This document shows, piece after piece, positions 48,988-61,723 of a DNA stretch of 64,000 nt. Numbering within the stretch: the stretch's first letter is position 1; the number at the start of each line of letters is the position of its first letter. A program made the translations under genes and the position numbers. Source of the DNA: Paralvinella palmiformis. Lineage: Eukaryota > Annelida > Polychaeta > Terebellida > Alvinellidae. The stretch is taken from the NCBI GenBank assembly GCA_025642065.1, contig JAODUP010000511.1, forward strand, positions 186,001 through 250,000, read 5' to 3'. The notes below the pieces were generated by a model, which ran no database searches, was not told where the DNA came from, and saw only the letters and a list, made by a program, of their open reading frames with translations.

Positions 48988-49445
48988 AACATTCATCAAC
49001 GTATTCCGGATCCTGAAGTACTGACTTGACGTCACCATCGACTGAGTATGTTACTCACTATTACCATTACAGTGTACATAGTTTCATAGAGATATATCCT
49101 ACAAATATAGATTTGACTAGGATTCGAACCCGGAGTTGGAGGTTTACGGCGCGGCACCGCACCACGGTGATTTGGCTTTGCATGCATTAGTTACATATGC
49201 CTCATACAGATACACTCCATTTTCTCTTAATTGAAAAATGACATCCGTAAATGGCGAATGGTGATTCTCGTAAATAGATAACTTCCGCTTCTGTTATGCA
49301 TATATTCAATTCAATTCGGTATCTTTATTTCAGACTTGTCTATATGTCATGTATATATGTCGATATAAACATCATATGCATATATACGTATAAAAATATA
49401 AAATATTGCAAATAATATCACACAGTGATACATTCAGTCAAAGTT

Positions 49446-49446
49446 G

Positions 49447-49520
<74 letters not shown>
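49446..49520. repeat. (TA)n array
   Basis: About 37 units; open frames across it are artefacts. Confidence 0.9.
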
Positions 49521-49522
<2 letters not shown>

Positions 49523-49840
49523 TAATCCCGTGTCGTGGAATCCTGGAGCGTCACTTTTAAATTGTATAATTGCAATTACCAGCTTATTACAAGAGGCATC
49601 AAGTCTCAGCATGAATTTTAGATATAAGATTTATAATTTCAGCCTTACTATTTGGTAAATGGTAGTGTTCAAACATTGGCGAGGCAATGAAATATTTAGG
49701 CTGATTTAATAATAAGCGAAAGACATCTATAAAATTATAAGTTTATGTATACCTGCTACTGCCCAGTTCCACCACAGTTCAGCAGTATACACGGGAGAGG
49801 AGAAAGTTCTAAGCTAGACTTTCGTAGGATCAAATGTAAA

Positions 49841-49984
49841 ATGTTCGCAATAGCGTATTATTACCCATATCATATAGTTATCGGTATTATGTTCGCAATA
49901 GCGTATTATTACCCATATCATATAGTTATCGGTGTTATGTTCGCAATAGCGTATTATTACCCATATCATATAGTTATCGGCATT
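49841..49984. repeat. Three tandem copies of a 48-bp unit
   Basis: Starts at 49841, 49889 and 49937. Each unit begins ATGTTCGCAATAGCG and ends AGTTATCGG plus five bases. Because 48 is a multiple of 3 the array stays open on both strands, but it is not clearly coding. Confidence 0.9.
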
Positions 49985-50442
49985 GTCGTAAAGTGTCCTC
50001 GCCATCAAGTAGTGCATTCGAAATAAAATAACCGCAATGTTTAACATATATCTGACATATACCCAAATTATTTAATATCTTCCGTGGCGGACGTTTAGTT
50101 ACTGTGCTAGAACTCATAATGCAGCTGTGTTTTGTATTATTATACAGATGATCAGTGAATCGTGACCATGTCTTTAAAAGACTATCGATAGCATTTTATT
50201 CAAATTTTCCACCGTGAACTTATATCCAGGTGCAGATAGTATGTAAGGAATCCCGATTGTACGCCATTATCCAGTCCGCTCGGAGATCCATTAAAATCCG
50301 CAGTAAATGGGCTGTTTGTCGAAAGAATGCGCGTGATTGGATTGTTTACTCCAGCTGTTTGTAACAATTATTGGTTTAAAGTCGTGAGGAAAACAACTCA
50401 CAACTCGTTCAAAGAACTAACTATAATTGTATAAATCAGATA

Positions 50443-50616
50443 ATGTTGTTGAGAGCGTATCTATTGTTAATGGTCAGTGTTTTGTTATACCTGGGATGTC
50501 AGGCCGTGAGAGGGAGGGAGAGGGGGAGGGGTAAGTTCTTTAGGGAACCGACCCACAAATACATAAGGATTGGCAACGAGCTGGTGATGAACAAGCCTAT
50601 CTTGATATGGTGTCAG
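50443..50616 (+). CDS. Candidate signal-peptide exon of a third short secreted protein
   Basis: The ATG opens a clear leader (MLLRAYLLLMVSVLLYLGCQA), then a basic stretch rich in Arg and Gly (VRGRERGRGKFFREPTHKY) with no Lys-Arg or Arg-Arg pair. A donor TGTCAG/GTATTT at 50616 ends 58 codons in phase 0. Without splicing the frame runs on to a stop at 50685 (80 aa), with a tail that looks non-coding. No downstream exon could be assigned. It may be another secreted peptide gene close to precursors A and B, or a chance hydrophobic frame. Confidence 0.4.
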
Positions 50617-51234
50617 GTATTTAAAATTAACCAAATTGTATTTACTTTATCTAAAAAAAGATTTTTGTTTGTTACCAGATTGTAGTTACATATATAATTA
50701 TTCCCATTTAAATGAATTTAGATCAGGTTCGTGTTGAAAATTATACGAAGTAAAAAGCTAAAGGTGACCTGTCGCTATTTGAAAATACAGCGGTGGTTGA
50801 TTTGCTGCCAGAGAATGTCAGGCATTCGAATCAGTGTGAAAATGCTAAAAAGTACATATATGACACACGCACACGCACACACACAAACACGTGCGCGGAA
50901 CATATGGACATTCCACAGCGAAATATCTTATAAACAGAACCTTAAATTTAATAAATAGGCCTACTGTAGATTAAGACTGGCTGGAAAAGAGACTCACCGA
51001 CAAGGTGAGTCAATATACGAGTCATCTATACGCTCATTTATAGTTTTTGTAGATAAAAGTCAAGGAAAACCTCGGAATATTGGAGCTCCTGAGTGGCTTC
51101 GAAACACTGCATTATCGTTAATGAGCATAACATAATATTGTGAATTTGAACCTTATGTTTGTAAAATGCAGCGTTGATGTACTGTATGTGCCTGTGCCCC
51201 AATAACTCGACATGCACTCACCAATCGTTTTAGC

Positions 51235-51300
<66 letters not shown>

Positions 51301-52200
51301 TTATACAGTCATTATTTACTCATGAAATAATTGCGATTAAGTGGAAAATCCGAAAGTAAAATGTCAACAGTCAAATGCTTTAAGTAGACATTTAAAAGAG
51401 CGGTACTTACTATTTCCCGTGAACGGACCTGATCTGGTGTACGAGCCAATAAGAGCGAAGATATTATGAGATCTTCGACCATCCTGAGCTCATTATATAT
51501 CTATGTTTAATCTGAAGATCGCAGTTCCTAGCCTACGCTGAAAACGTCATCGAAACGCGAAACGCGGGCGATTAACGTTAACAAAAGGGGACTTTACATC
51601 GCCCATGATGTACACATGTCTGGATTCCTTGTCAGAGCAATGAGCGTTGTTGCTGATGCTGGTAGATAGTTCTAGCCGAGTTGGTGACGTTAACATCCGG
51701 GCAAGTTAATCAGATGGCGCTGTGTACGGCCGTAAACCGTCTAATCTTTACACGTGAGTGATAATGCGAAGACCAATAAATAGTGAATTAATGAAGGTTT
51801 TTTCAGTTAGTTACCTGTGTTTGTATCGCTGAGTTTAGTGTGTGCTTGTGTTTGTGTGTGTGTGCTTCTCTCTATATCTCTCTCTCTCTGTGTGTGTGTC
51901 ACTCACTCACGGTGTGTGTGTGTGACACAATCACACAGAGAAGTTGAATAAGGCACTCAGAACGGTTGGTAAATTTGTACGTAGGTATTATTCATGGTAA
52001 TATAATATTGTTTACTTTGTCACGTATTTAATACGATATTTCTGTATATCTCTAGCTCCGTTTCTCCAGGTACAGATATTTTGTAATTCCTCAATTTAGC
52101 TGAGCTTTTCGGTGTTTAATCTGTTATTTGAGTTAGCAATGAGGTTGATAAAGGTTTTCCAGAATTCTGGTAACGAAAGTGAAAGGTCCAATATGAAAAC
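50617..52200. other. No assignable exon downstream of the third signal-peptide exon
   Basis: (ATA)n at 51235-51302 and CT/GT arrays at 51870-51935. No conserved coding segment found. Confidence 0.4.
51235..51302. repeat. (AAT)n array
   Basis: About 22 AAT units. Confidence 0.9.
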
Positions 52201-52202
52201 TG

Positions 52203-52352
52203 GGGCGCTTCCGTGGGCTAATCGGTAGCGCGTTGGACCACAGACCACTACCACCTGAGTTCGAATCTCGGCGTGGGCATATCTGAAAGGTGTTTCATCT
52301 TTGATTTCGCTTCATTACCTTTGGGGGTCGTAAAACATTAGTTATCATCATC
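52203..52352 (+). repeat. SINE-A copy 11, sense
   Basis: GCGCTTCCGTGGGCTAATCG, GAGTTCGAATCTCGGCGTGG, GTTTCATCTTTGATTTCGCT, ending GTTATCATCATC; part of the body is deleted. Confidence 0.8.
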
Positions 52353-52894
52353 AATATGAAAACTAATTTGGGTGATAGCTGAATGATTTGACATTGGATT
52401 AAAAAAAAGGTTTTATAGGGTGTATCCTTGGATCATATAATAGATTTGGGAATTATTAAGACGCTGAAATACCGTTAAGCGAATTAAGTAGCGTTTAATG
52501 TTGTCTAATCTCAAGATGGTGAACGGACGTTTTAGCCAAGGACATTCTTTAAAAAAACGTCATTATATCAGTATAAAAATAAGAAAATAAATATTACAGT
52601 GCTATATAAAAATATTTTTAGACATAATACCAAAAACATTAAAAAACAAACAATTTGTTATTACTTTATTGTAATTGTAATTTAAACACCGTATCAATTG
52701 GTTGCTTAAACGATACTTGGCTGGCTAACCTTAGGTTTCTTCAAAGAATTACTGCCTAATTGTAGGCACTTTCATAAACGTCATAACCGTATGACAAAAA
52801 AAGAGCAATGGGCGACTGTGACGGCTGCTTCGAAAAGACGCCAAGAGGATGTTTTTGCTGCCTCTTCGTTTCCTTTACGTAATCATATAATAAT

Positions 52895-53222
52895 AATAAT
52901 GTATATTTAATAAAGCGCCCTTACTAGCAAGAGCCATTCAAAGGCGCTGTACAAATCATATGTAATATAATAATACACCAAATGTTATGTCTGTAAAAAC
53001 CTTGTAAGTGATTTAAAAGATAGTTATTATTTATCTGTGAAAGTGACTTTAAATAGGTGTGTTTTTAGATCGAATTTAAAATTTTCAAGAAACGACGCAT
53101 TTCTAATATCTGCCGGCAACCTATTCCACAAAGTGGGGGCTCCAACACTAAACGAACAATCACTATTTAGCGCATTCACAGGCGAAAACGTCATAAACAC
53201 GAATACATTTTCTAATTTTTAA
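52895..53222. repeat. Interspersed repeat related in layout to 24300-25140
   Basis: AATAATAATGTATATTTAAT, AAAGCGCCC and AAGGCGCTGTACAAATC, then a 61-codon open frame (NLFHKVGAPTLNEQSLFSAF) of transposon flavour, unassigned. Confidence 0.35.
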
Positions 53223-54789
53223 CTGTTAAGGCTATAAATATTATAAAACCAAACGTGACCATTATAAACATGATTCTAATTATTAAAATTAGACGATCTT
53301 ACCTTTATTATAATTATAAACCTCTCGCTGACAATGTTAAACATTAAGAACAGTTATGCGTTTTGAGAGAAATAACGCCGAATGGGTCTATTTTAACCAT
53401 CGATCTTTGCCGTAAACATTCAACGCCAGACGTCAACATGATCCGGAACCCGGAAACGTGATACCGCCATTTTTGTAAATAAACATTATCTCCTGATTGC
53501 TTATCTGTCGAAATACGGCAATTTATTTCTGAATTGATGTAAATATTTCTATTTGGCATTACTCCCATATATAACCATCTGACAACAAAAAATAAAGTCA
53601 CCAACATGTTATTCAGGTTTATTTCATTCCAAAAGGGACAACTTTTTAATAATTTCCAGTTTTGCGCACTGATTCATCCGGAGGCCGGAAAAATGTGGTG
53701 TTGATATTTCTGCTAATAAATTCCTCGTCCACCTGTGAGGAGATGAAGAAAAAAAAAAACTTGAAGACAAAAACCGTCATTGACGTTAACTTTCGAATTA
53801 GTCTCCCAGGTGTTATCATTATGACGGTTTTTAGCACGATTAGCACGAAATTATTTTAAGAGATGTTTATTTTACTCAAGCACCCTATCACCCATATTTG
53901 TTTTTTGGTTCTTGTGATAATACTTAGCACATTAAAAAAACTATCCAATAATTTTTGTGCTGTCATTTAGTTTTGTTACGTCGGGATATTCAAGTCAAAA
54001 TCGCTCGAACGATAGGGCATTTTACGACAACTACTTTTATGGTGAAATCGGTTAGATATTTAGAACATATCATATATTAATGAATAGATTTGTTGTTAGA
54101 TTCTTAGTATTTGTGTGTTAAAGCCATAGTTAATGGCATCCTTTAGCCCCATTTGCCTCCAGTTTAGTATCCATGTTGCATACGTTGCATACTGATGTAT
54201 ATAACATCATAAAAATGTTCTATCTGAAAAAAATAAAACTACTTTTCCCTTTGCAATTATTGATTCTGAACGTATACTCAATAGGGAAAGAAATTTACCC
54301 CAAAAGTTACTATATTTTGAATTTGTAACACCTTTGTCACATTCTTAGCCTCCAGTTTCATAGAATTACCGAATTACATTGAATGTAGGGATAAAATAAT
54401 TAAAAACTCGACATTTACTTCTTAGTTTAACAAAAACTAAATTGTGTTTATTTATTTAGATTAATCTTATTTAAAAACATGATCAGGACCACAAGCTATA
54501 TACAGTTTTAACCATTAAATAGACATAGAAGTAAATAAGTATATAAAGCTTATGACATTCGTTGACTAGTTTGTATTTCAGATTGTCGACCAGGTTATCG
54601 TCTGCTACATGTTTAGACTGTCTTTTGACATGACTAAAATATGTGTCATCATACAAGTACCCAATGATTTAAGCATCGTCCTTCTTACATTGTATCATTA
54701 TTCGGCCAGTAATGATGTTCATATTCGATTAGCCCAGTGACATTATATATGAATACAATCTTAGGCCTTTCGTTTCATTTCATACAAGC
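53223..54789. other. No gene seen
   Basis: AT-rich; antisense open frames of 66-87 codons show no domain. Confidence 0.4.
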
Positions 54790-54814
54790 GACTTCATAAT
54801 ATCCTTCTGACTCT

Positions 54815-55010
54815 CTCATATGAATTGAGATATTCGCTTTATATTCATATATTGTTGTATGGGTTTATGCCTGCAATACGATTTCAAACTAAATGCGGCT
54901 TTTAACAACTGACTTTGATACTTCTCAAGTGATTCTGTTACTTTCTTCGGCAAGTTATTCCACGATATTCTGCGACAAGCACTATAATTGTAATTAACAT
55001 TCATTCTCGT
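54815..55010 (-). pseudogene. Possible LINE C-terminal fragment
   Basis: Minus-strand reading YSACRRISWNNLPKKVTESL then YQSQLLKAAF resembles the WNxLPxxV ... FxxxLK tail of non-LTR ORF2. Confidence 0.4.
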
Positions 55011-55019
55011 GTATAGTAA

Positions 55020-56460
55020 AACAGCCCAAATGCTATTTTAACATTATTTGAAGCACAACGAAGATTTGTAATACAAAAATATTTAGTTTAGATGGCTTTA
55101 TGTACACTGTCAAAGTCGTAGCTAAATCCAACGATGATATCTCTTGGGGTTTTGAACCTACAGTTATATATATTTTTGTGTCGAAAACAGGAGACAATAT
55201 GATGAGAATGGCATTCTCGTGAAACGACGTAGCCACCTCGCCAATCAGACGGCTGTATAGACGTTGAATTGTGTCGTCACAACAGGAAGATCGAAGCTAG
55301 TACTTCCAAAGACAAGTCCAGCCAACTGTATTAAGATGAGTTGCTAGCAGTCATGATATTCTTGTTGGGGTTAAAACAGTTCGGTCACCTTCTGATTTTA
55401 TTGAGACACATAAAGCGAAAAAACAACAAACAAACAAAACAAACCAAAACATAAAATGTTATTCTGACCAAACAGTGTAAAATAATAATAATTCTTTTTA
55501 TCTAGTCCACCGAGACTGGTCATTATTAACGCATCTTCACACTGTATATATATATATAATTCTCAACCATTTATGTAGCCTAGTATGTATTCTAGGTTCC
55601 TGAACGTATATTTGATTTTACTTGGAAATTTGGTAAGCATGCGGTCTTTTACACTATTAGACTATGTTCCGATATAAAAACAAAGCATAAGAATGAAGTG
55701 GATGCTCGTTCGTTTTCATCTTTTTAAATGTTCTCTAAACTTTGACTAATTCGAACTGGTCATATATCCGTTCTGACCAGTTTATAAATAAATTTAAAAG
55801 CCGGATAATTAGGAAATGCTATTGGATTGGGTTGATACTTGTTAAATTATTTAAATATAGTCAGAGTCAGGGGTTTGCAAAGGAATGTAGATCAGAAGGT
55901 ATAAAGGTGCTACTCTCTCTTGGGCAAATGACTTCTCTCTCTTGGGCAGATGACTACTCTGCACATACAGTGATCCTTTTCATAGAGATCAGCAAATCGG
56001 CCGACCAATCAGCGGCTGGCTAGCTTTTAAGTCCCCTTTCGTAATAACGGCCATCTGGAGCAGTGACTTATAGTGGTTTACTCTATTAGAATACTCGTTG
56101 GTTGCGAGCATCAACGTTGATTATGATGTCTTAGTTATAACAGTTAGGTGTTATTATATTACATTGACTAACTGGTTCTGTAATACATCGGACTTCACTT
56201 ATGAAGCTAGAACCGTTGTTTTACATGTGTTGCAGTGAACTGCAATGATGTTGTTGGAATTCATCTACAGGTATATTTAGAAGAATATAAAAAAAATGTC
56301 TCATAAATTTGTAGAAAGATCCCTGTAGTGTAAAATATATTGACAAGACTATCAAACACAAGTGTAATTTTTATTGGATTTAGAAGTCAGCTGGTGATAT
56401 TTTGTTTTAACGGAATATTAGGAGGCAGCTTATGAACTGGAAATCCGTTAATTCCATACA
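55020..56460. other. No gene seen
   Basis: Contains a 29-bp imperfect duplication near 55910-55950 (CTCTCTTGGGCA twice). No domain in the 93-codon frame. Confidence 0.4.
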
Positions 56461-56464
56461 GACA

Positions 56465-56965
56465 ATGCTTTGCCAGAGACAGCCAGCACCACCAGGCTAG
56501 ACACCTGGTGGGCATCCGTGTCGGTATCTGGTAAATATCCTACCCTCTTCGAAATGGTGTCTGCACTCATGAGCTGCTTTCATGGAGCTCAGATAGAATG
56601 GAGCTTCATCATTATGTCGAATGTAATGAATAATGCAACATCTTGCATACATATGTCTATTTTTAGCTGCATTCAAACTGTGACACCCTAATGACAAGAG
56701 AAAACGGTGCTGCACAATACTTCAGAAAGGATGATTTCCTACATAATACAATCGATGGGAAGCTGCTTTCAAATATCCGGGGTCTATTTAGAGCACATTT
56801 GGCTTGCACAAGAACGAGTGGTTAAATAAAAAAGTAGAACTTAAAATGTCGATGATGTCGAAGGAAAAATATACCTCCAAGCGCAAAGCTAACGAAGCAG
56901 CAGCAAGTGCCACCAAAAAGGCCAAAATGGTCCACCAAAGAGGTTTATTAACCATTTGAGGAAAA
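56465..56965 (+). pseudogene. Transposase-like C-terminal remnant
   Basis: Reads DTWWASVSVSGKYPTLFEMV, then LMSCFHGAQIEWSFIIMSNV and IQTV, then in another frame YFRKDDFLHNTIDGKLLSNI, then KEKYTSKRKANEAAASATKK. The order YPxL, SCFHGxxxExSFxxM, IQTV resembles the C-terminal (dimerisation) region of hAT-like transposases. Stops and frame changes show it is dead. Confidence 0.5.
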
Positions 56966-57149
56966 TCAAAGGACTGCACTTAAAACTGCAACGTGTCGTA
57001 CTCTTCAGGTGGCAGAGCCTGTAATGACCAAAGATAGATTTCCAATAACTTCTAACATGAAAGTTAGAGCATATTCATCAAAACACCGATCATTGAACAA
57101 AATAAAACGTCATACACACGTGAATTCGTCACTGACTGTATGTCCAAAT

Positions 57150-57420
57150 TTAAACAGCCTTAGCGAAACACTTCTGGATAGTACTTGGCTCCACTAATTC
57201 CCATGTTTTACCGATCCAGTATATAACGTTCAGTACGGATATTGTCGGTAATATATCGGGACCAGTTGCTGTATCCTTCGCTAGCTGATCGATGCTGTAC
57301 TGCAATTGTTTTGCACGATATTTCTGCTTCATCGTCTGAATGATTCACCGGTCGATGACCTGACACACCTTTATCAATTTTAAGTTTGCACATCTCTAGC
57401 AAGAGCTGCTGAAGCAGCAA
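57150..57420 (-). pseudogene. pogo/Tigger-like transposase C-terminal fragment
   Basis: Minus strand: ISVLNVIYWIGKTWELVEPS then TIQKCFAKAV, matching the WxxxTIxxCFxKAGF end of Tigger-type transposases; upstream part is in another frame. A matching end, CAGTCAAACCTGCTTTAACG (inverted), lies at 57770-57789 next to a TA. Confidence 0.6.
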
Positions 57421-57580
57421 CTACCTTTAATAAAGGTATGTTGAAATCACATAACAGTTACATAACAAAACGTCATACACACCGTCGGAGACATAATTTG
57501 GGAAGAGCTATCATTGGCCAATATGTTGGTGAGGTTCGGCCAATGACAATCAGCACCCAATCATGTTAATAAATCCTCAA

Positions 57581-57674
57581 TCAAATTATCGCATCTGGCG
57601 GTTGCTTGACAGGTAATATTGGTGACCGGTCACCAATATTACCTGTCAAGCAACCGCCAGATGCGATAATTTGA
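57581..57674. repeat. Perfect 94-bp palindrome with no spacer
   Basis: Arms 57581-57627 and 57628-57674 are exact reverse complements (47 bp each), centre GGTGACC/GGTCACC. The match stops abruptly at both edges. Confidence 0.95.
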
Positions 57675-57969
57675 CACTATGACACTTTTGGTTGCGTCGG
57701 GCAAGTGGCGGCTTTAGTAAAGGTTAGTTTGAATGGGACTTTGGAAAGATGGTGCTTCCAGACAGGTGGCGTTAAAGCAGGTTTGACTGTATATATATCC
57801 TCTTTCATCCGGGAGCAGAATCCATTTTCAAATCTACGTAATTGATTGAACCGTTAAAAACATTGGATTTATAAAGGAGGAACTCCTCAATTATGATTTT
57901 AAAATATGTCTATTACTGGGAGGTCGAAGCTTTTTGAATGAAGAGCCAAGTACAATATTGAGTAAGTGA

Positions 57970-58112
57970 GAGGTTTGATTAACCTTGGCTCTAGTAACAG
58001 CTGGGACACACAGCCGAGAGACAACTCCCTAATGAAATATTCCACAAGCACCGGTAAGCTCCAACAGGGAGGTTTGCGGTAGAGCGCGCTAATCACTGCA
58101 CTTCTAGAAAGC
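57970..58112 (-). repeat. SINE-B copy, antisense
   Basis: TTAACCTTGGCTCTAGTAAC tail and CTGGGACACACAGCCGAGAG; head decayed (GCGCTAATCACTGCACTTCT). Confidence 0.6.
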
Positions 58113-58657
58113 CCCAAATTGGATACTAATTTCAAGCAGCAAAAAAGAAGAAAACTCCAGTCTATTAAACCACTCCTCTCATTTCAACTATTTTAATAAA
58201 TCACTTGATGTGTATGTTATGTTTTAGGATGACAACGACATGCATAACGTATCATATTGTTTATTGCATCTTTGTACCTTGGCGTGTTTTGCTTTGTACA
58301 ATGTCCGGCAAATATATGCGGTTATATTTACATATACAATAACATTGTTAGAACTGTTAACAGAAAACAAATCTTTGACTGATTAGGTTGTGTTGTAATA
58401 ATTTATATGCACATTATATGAACACACACGCGCATGCGCCCGCACACACAGAAACTCACACACACTCACGGAAACATCAACATATACACATTAACGTACA
58501 TACATGTGCAACTATGAATACAACTGGACACACGCACACATATACACATCACACATATAGTCTACATATTCTCTGTGCCAGTGTCTTTTCACACACTGCC
58601 ACGCACCACTCACACCTCAGTTCTGTCGTAAGTTCAGTACTAGGTCAACAATGATTG

Positions 58658-58854
58658 TCAGTATCGATGCACAATCTTCTTTGTCAGTTCTTTAGGTATG
58701 ACCGGAGATGGCACGATATGCATTTGATCTCTGATGTTACCTTTTGGATAATAATACGCCACGGCAATATAATGGGTCCATCTTCCCTCTCTGCGCTTAG
58801 CACAGGCTTGGCCAAAATCTGTCGTCTGAGGCCATACGAGCTGCGTGAAGTGTC
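58658..58854 (-). CDS. CAP gene last exon
   Basis: Begins with HFTQLVWPQTTDFGQAC (CAP motif 1), then the YIAVAYYYPKGNI strand (CAP motif 2), and ends KKIVHRY-stop. Acceptor CATACAG. A candidate minus-strand AATAAA is at 58260-58265. Confidence 0.9.
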
Positions 58855-60122
58855 CTGTATGACACAAAACATAAGACATCGAGTGTTAAGTCATCAAAGT
58901 CTGTCATTATTTATGTTAAGCGAATCTAAGAAATTACAACAATTTGCTAAACAATAAAACGTCTTTATTTTGACAAACGTAAGGTTTCTACTGTTAACTG
59001 ATTTGCGTGTTTGGAGTGAGTGAGTGAGTTCTTTGGAAACATGGGGGTCATGACGACACAATTCCAATCGTCGAATTGGAATTATAATTAACCATCAATT
59101 CCAGAAATGAATTGACCCCATATCTGGTTAATTATGGAATAGGGGTAGGAGTAGATACTTGAAGATGGAAACAATGCAAAAATGGAAAGCAATATTTGGG
59201 ATAGTCTTAGAAACAAATAATATAATTGCTGATTTTTTTAGTGAAGGAGAAGCCAACCAATTTTATTGTATTGTATGGCTTGTATTACACTTGGTAAAAC
59301 CGGTCAATACAAATTAGAAAGCACTCAGTGTAACCTCCTGATGTAATGTCTTGGTTTTAGTAAACGCACTCGGAGTTCCCATCTTTTGCAGGGATTACAT
59401 GTAGCCCGGAATTATGATAGTGTCAAAATGAACATGACATTCCTCATAAAGTAAATGTTTATTATACAGTCCACTCTTCAGAAATTATTTACTCATTTCA
59501 TGTCACTATATGTTGCTAAGGGTGCCTTAATTCCCGGAACGCTAGTCAGCAGACCTATTGAATTTGGTCTCTGGCCTAGGAATTGTGTTTTTAAACAAAT
59601 TACTAAATGTTAAATTAATGCAGAGTCAGGCATTGTGAACTCGCCGAAGGGTCTCATTATGAGCAAACATTTTTACAAACCATATTCAGATGAATGACCT
59701 GGCAAGTCTTTTAATAAGATCATTCTGAATAATCAATTTTGCATGTTTTACATTGAATTATACTATGTATCTTTTTTATGTACATTAATGTTGTAGAATT
59801 GTTTTTGACTTTCCTCAGCAATGGGGTTTAAATGAAATTTAAACAATTCCAATTCCTATTCTGGAATTGAAATTTAATTCTTGAATTGACCTCTTGTCTT
59901 GTTCTTTGTTTAACCTTGGCTCTAGTCACATCTGGGATGTAAGGTCGAGGAGTGGCTCCCTTAGGGAAACATCCCATAAATAGAGGTAAGAGTCAGATTT
60001 AAACTGCGACGAAGAGGTTATCGGCGATCCCTTTTTGTGTATTTGTTGTATATTAATTAGTTCACGGTGGTAAAATGAATTTCATGATCAACATTACAAA
60101 AGACGTATTTATAACAAATCTG

Positions 60123-60171
<49 letters not shown>

Positions 60172-61679
60172 ATTCATTAAACATATTTCACCTTCTAATG
60201 GCTTTCTGTTGTGTACATTGTTAGCTGGCATCACCATCCAAAATAGAGAAATGCATAAGCAAAATTCAACAATATATTTAGTTCGTATATGGATGAAAAT
60301 AATTAATTTTCGTGGAAATCATTAGGATTTCAGCTAAACAATTACACGCACTGTATATATCGATTTTGCTAACGTTCTTTTTTACATGCCTGATTAGGTT
60401 TAACAAAAGAAAGCTCACTTCTTAGTTTCATTGAAGTCAGAAACTGTTACGTATAGGACTCGTCTTTATGAGAAACATGGTTTATTGACCATGTTTAAGT
60501 CGCTGTGGAGTTACAACCTGGCTATAGCCATTCTACGTAGCATCCAGCCATGTACTGATACATATCACAGCCCGCATCCTATGATGATATGCAACACCTG
60601 CCCCAAGTACCGATGTGTAGGATGTAATATAAGCAGACACCTGGAAGGTGTGTTTGCACGCACCACGAGCCTTACCGACATGTGACACTTACAGATGGCG
60701 CACACTGTACTAATATCTAACACAATACACGTGACACTCATCAGATACGATTCTGATACATTTTTTAAATGGTGACACAAACGAGTGCCCTTTTCTGTAA
60801 TCAGTCGCCGCTATCAGCTTTATGAATCAGATAACAACTCGGCGCATCAGAATCGAGTCTGTGGATTACAATCAAATTCATCTCACATTCTAATCTACCA
60901 CCTGCCTGCCTACTGAAGGACTACACGCAATGGTTTGTGGATGATACCACAACAACAGGCGGTTGGTAAGTTATAATAGACGGTTGATGAAGTTGTATTA
61001 GACGATTGATGAACTTTTGATAGACGAGTGATGAACTTGTAATAGATAGACGGTTGACGGAGTTACGACAGACGGAATTTACTATTTACGGACGGTTGGT
61101 GAAATGATGACGTATGGTTGATGAACCTAGAGACAGATGGTTGATGAACTTACTTGATTTCTGCGAATAGACTGGATTGGAGAAGTTGAAGTGCTGCATC
61201 TCGTCATACCATTGATAGACTGCAGTATAACCTAAAATAAATGTATACTGAGTTAATAAGACATCTAAAAGTGTTGCCATCGATGATAATTTTGATGATG
61301 ATGATGATGGTGGTGACGACAACAACAACAACAGCAACAACAACAGCCACAAAATAGTTCATCACCTAATGCCGGCACTCCTGTGCCAATTATGCTATTT
61401 TAGGGTCACGTGATCAGTGATAATGAGCCCATCGGCCTCCATAGGTGATGGGTTGAAGTTAATGATGAAGTACCCTTCAGTTATGGACAGGTCAAGCTTT
61501 GAGCACAGGTGCCAGTTATCCGTGACCAACCACGCTACTAGTTTAGTTACGACAAAACCATTCTCCTATATGAGAAAACGATCTCTTCCACTGTTGTTAA
61601 TTTGCCGTAAAACATCAATCATCATCATCATCCACTGTTGTTAATAACGCTTTTTTCCTACTACTCTTGCTATCCATTA

Positions 61680-61723
<44 letters not shown>

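Noticed and set aside
49841..49984. CRISPR-like array
   Set aside because: Three head-to-tail 48-bp units without spacers, in a eukaryotic genome.
60431..60780. 84-codon plus and 71-codon minus frames with several Cys
   Set aside because: Intronic to the CAP gene; no zinc-finger spacing or signal peptide.
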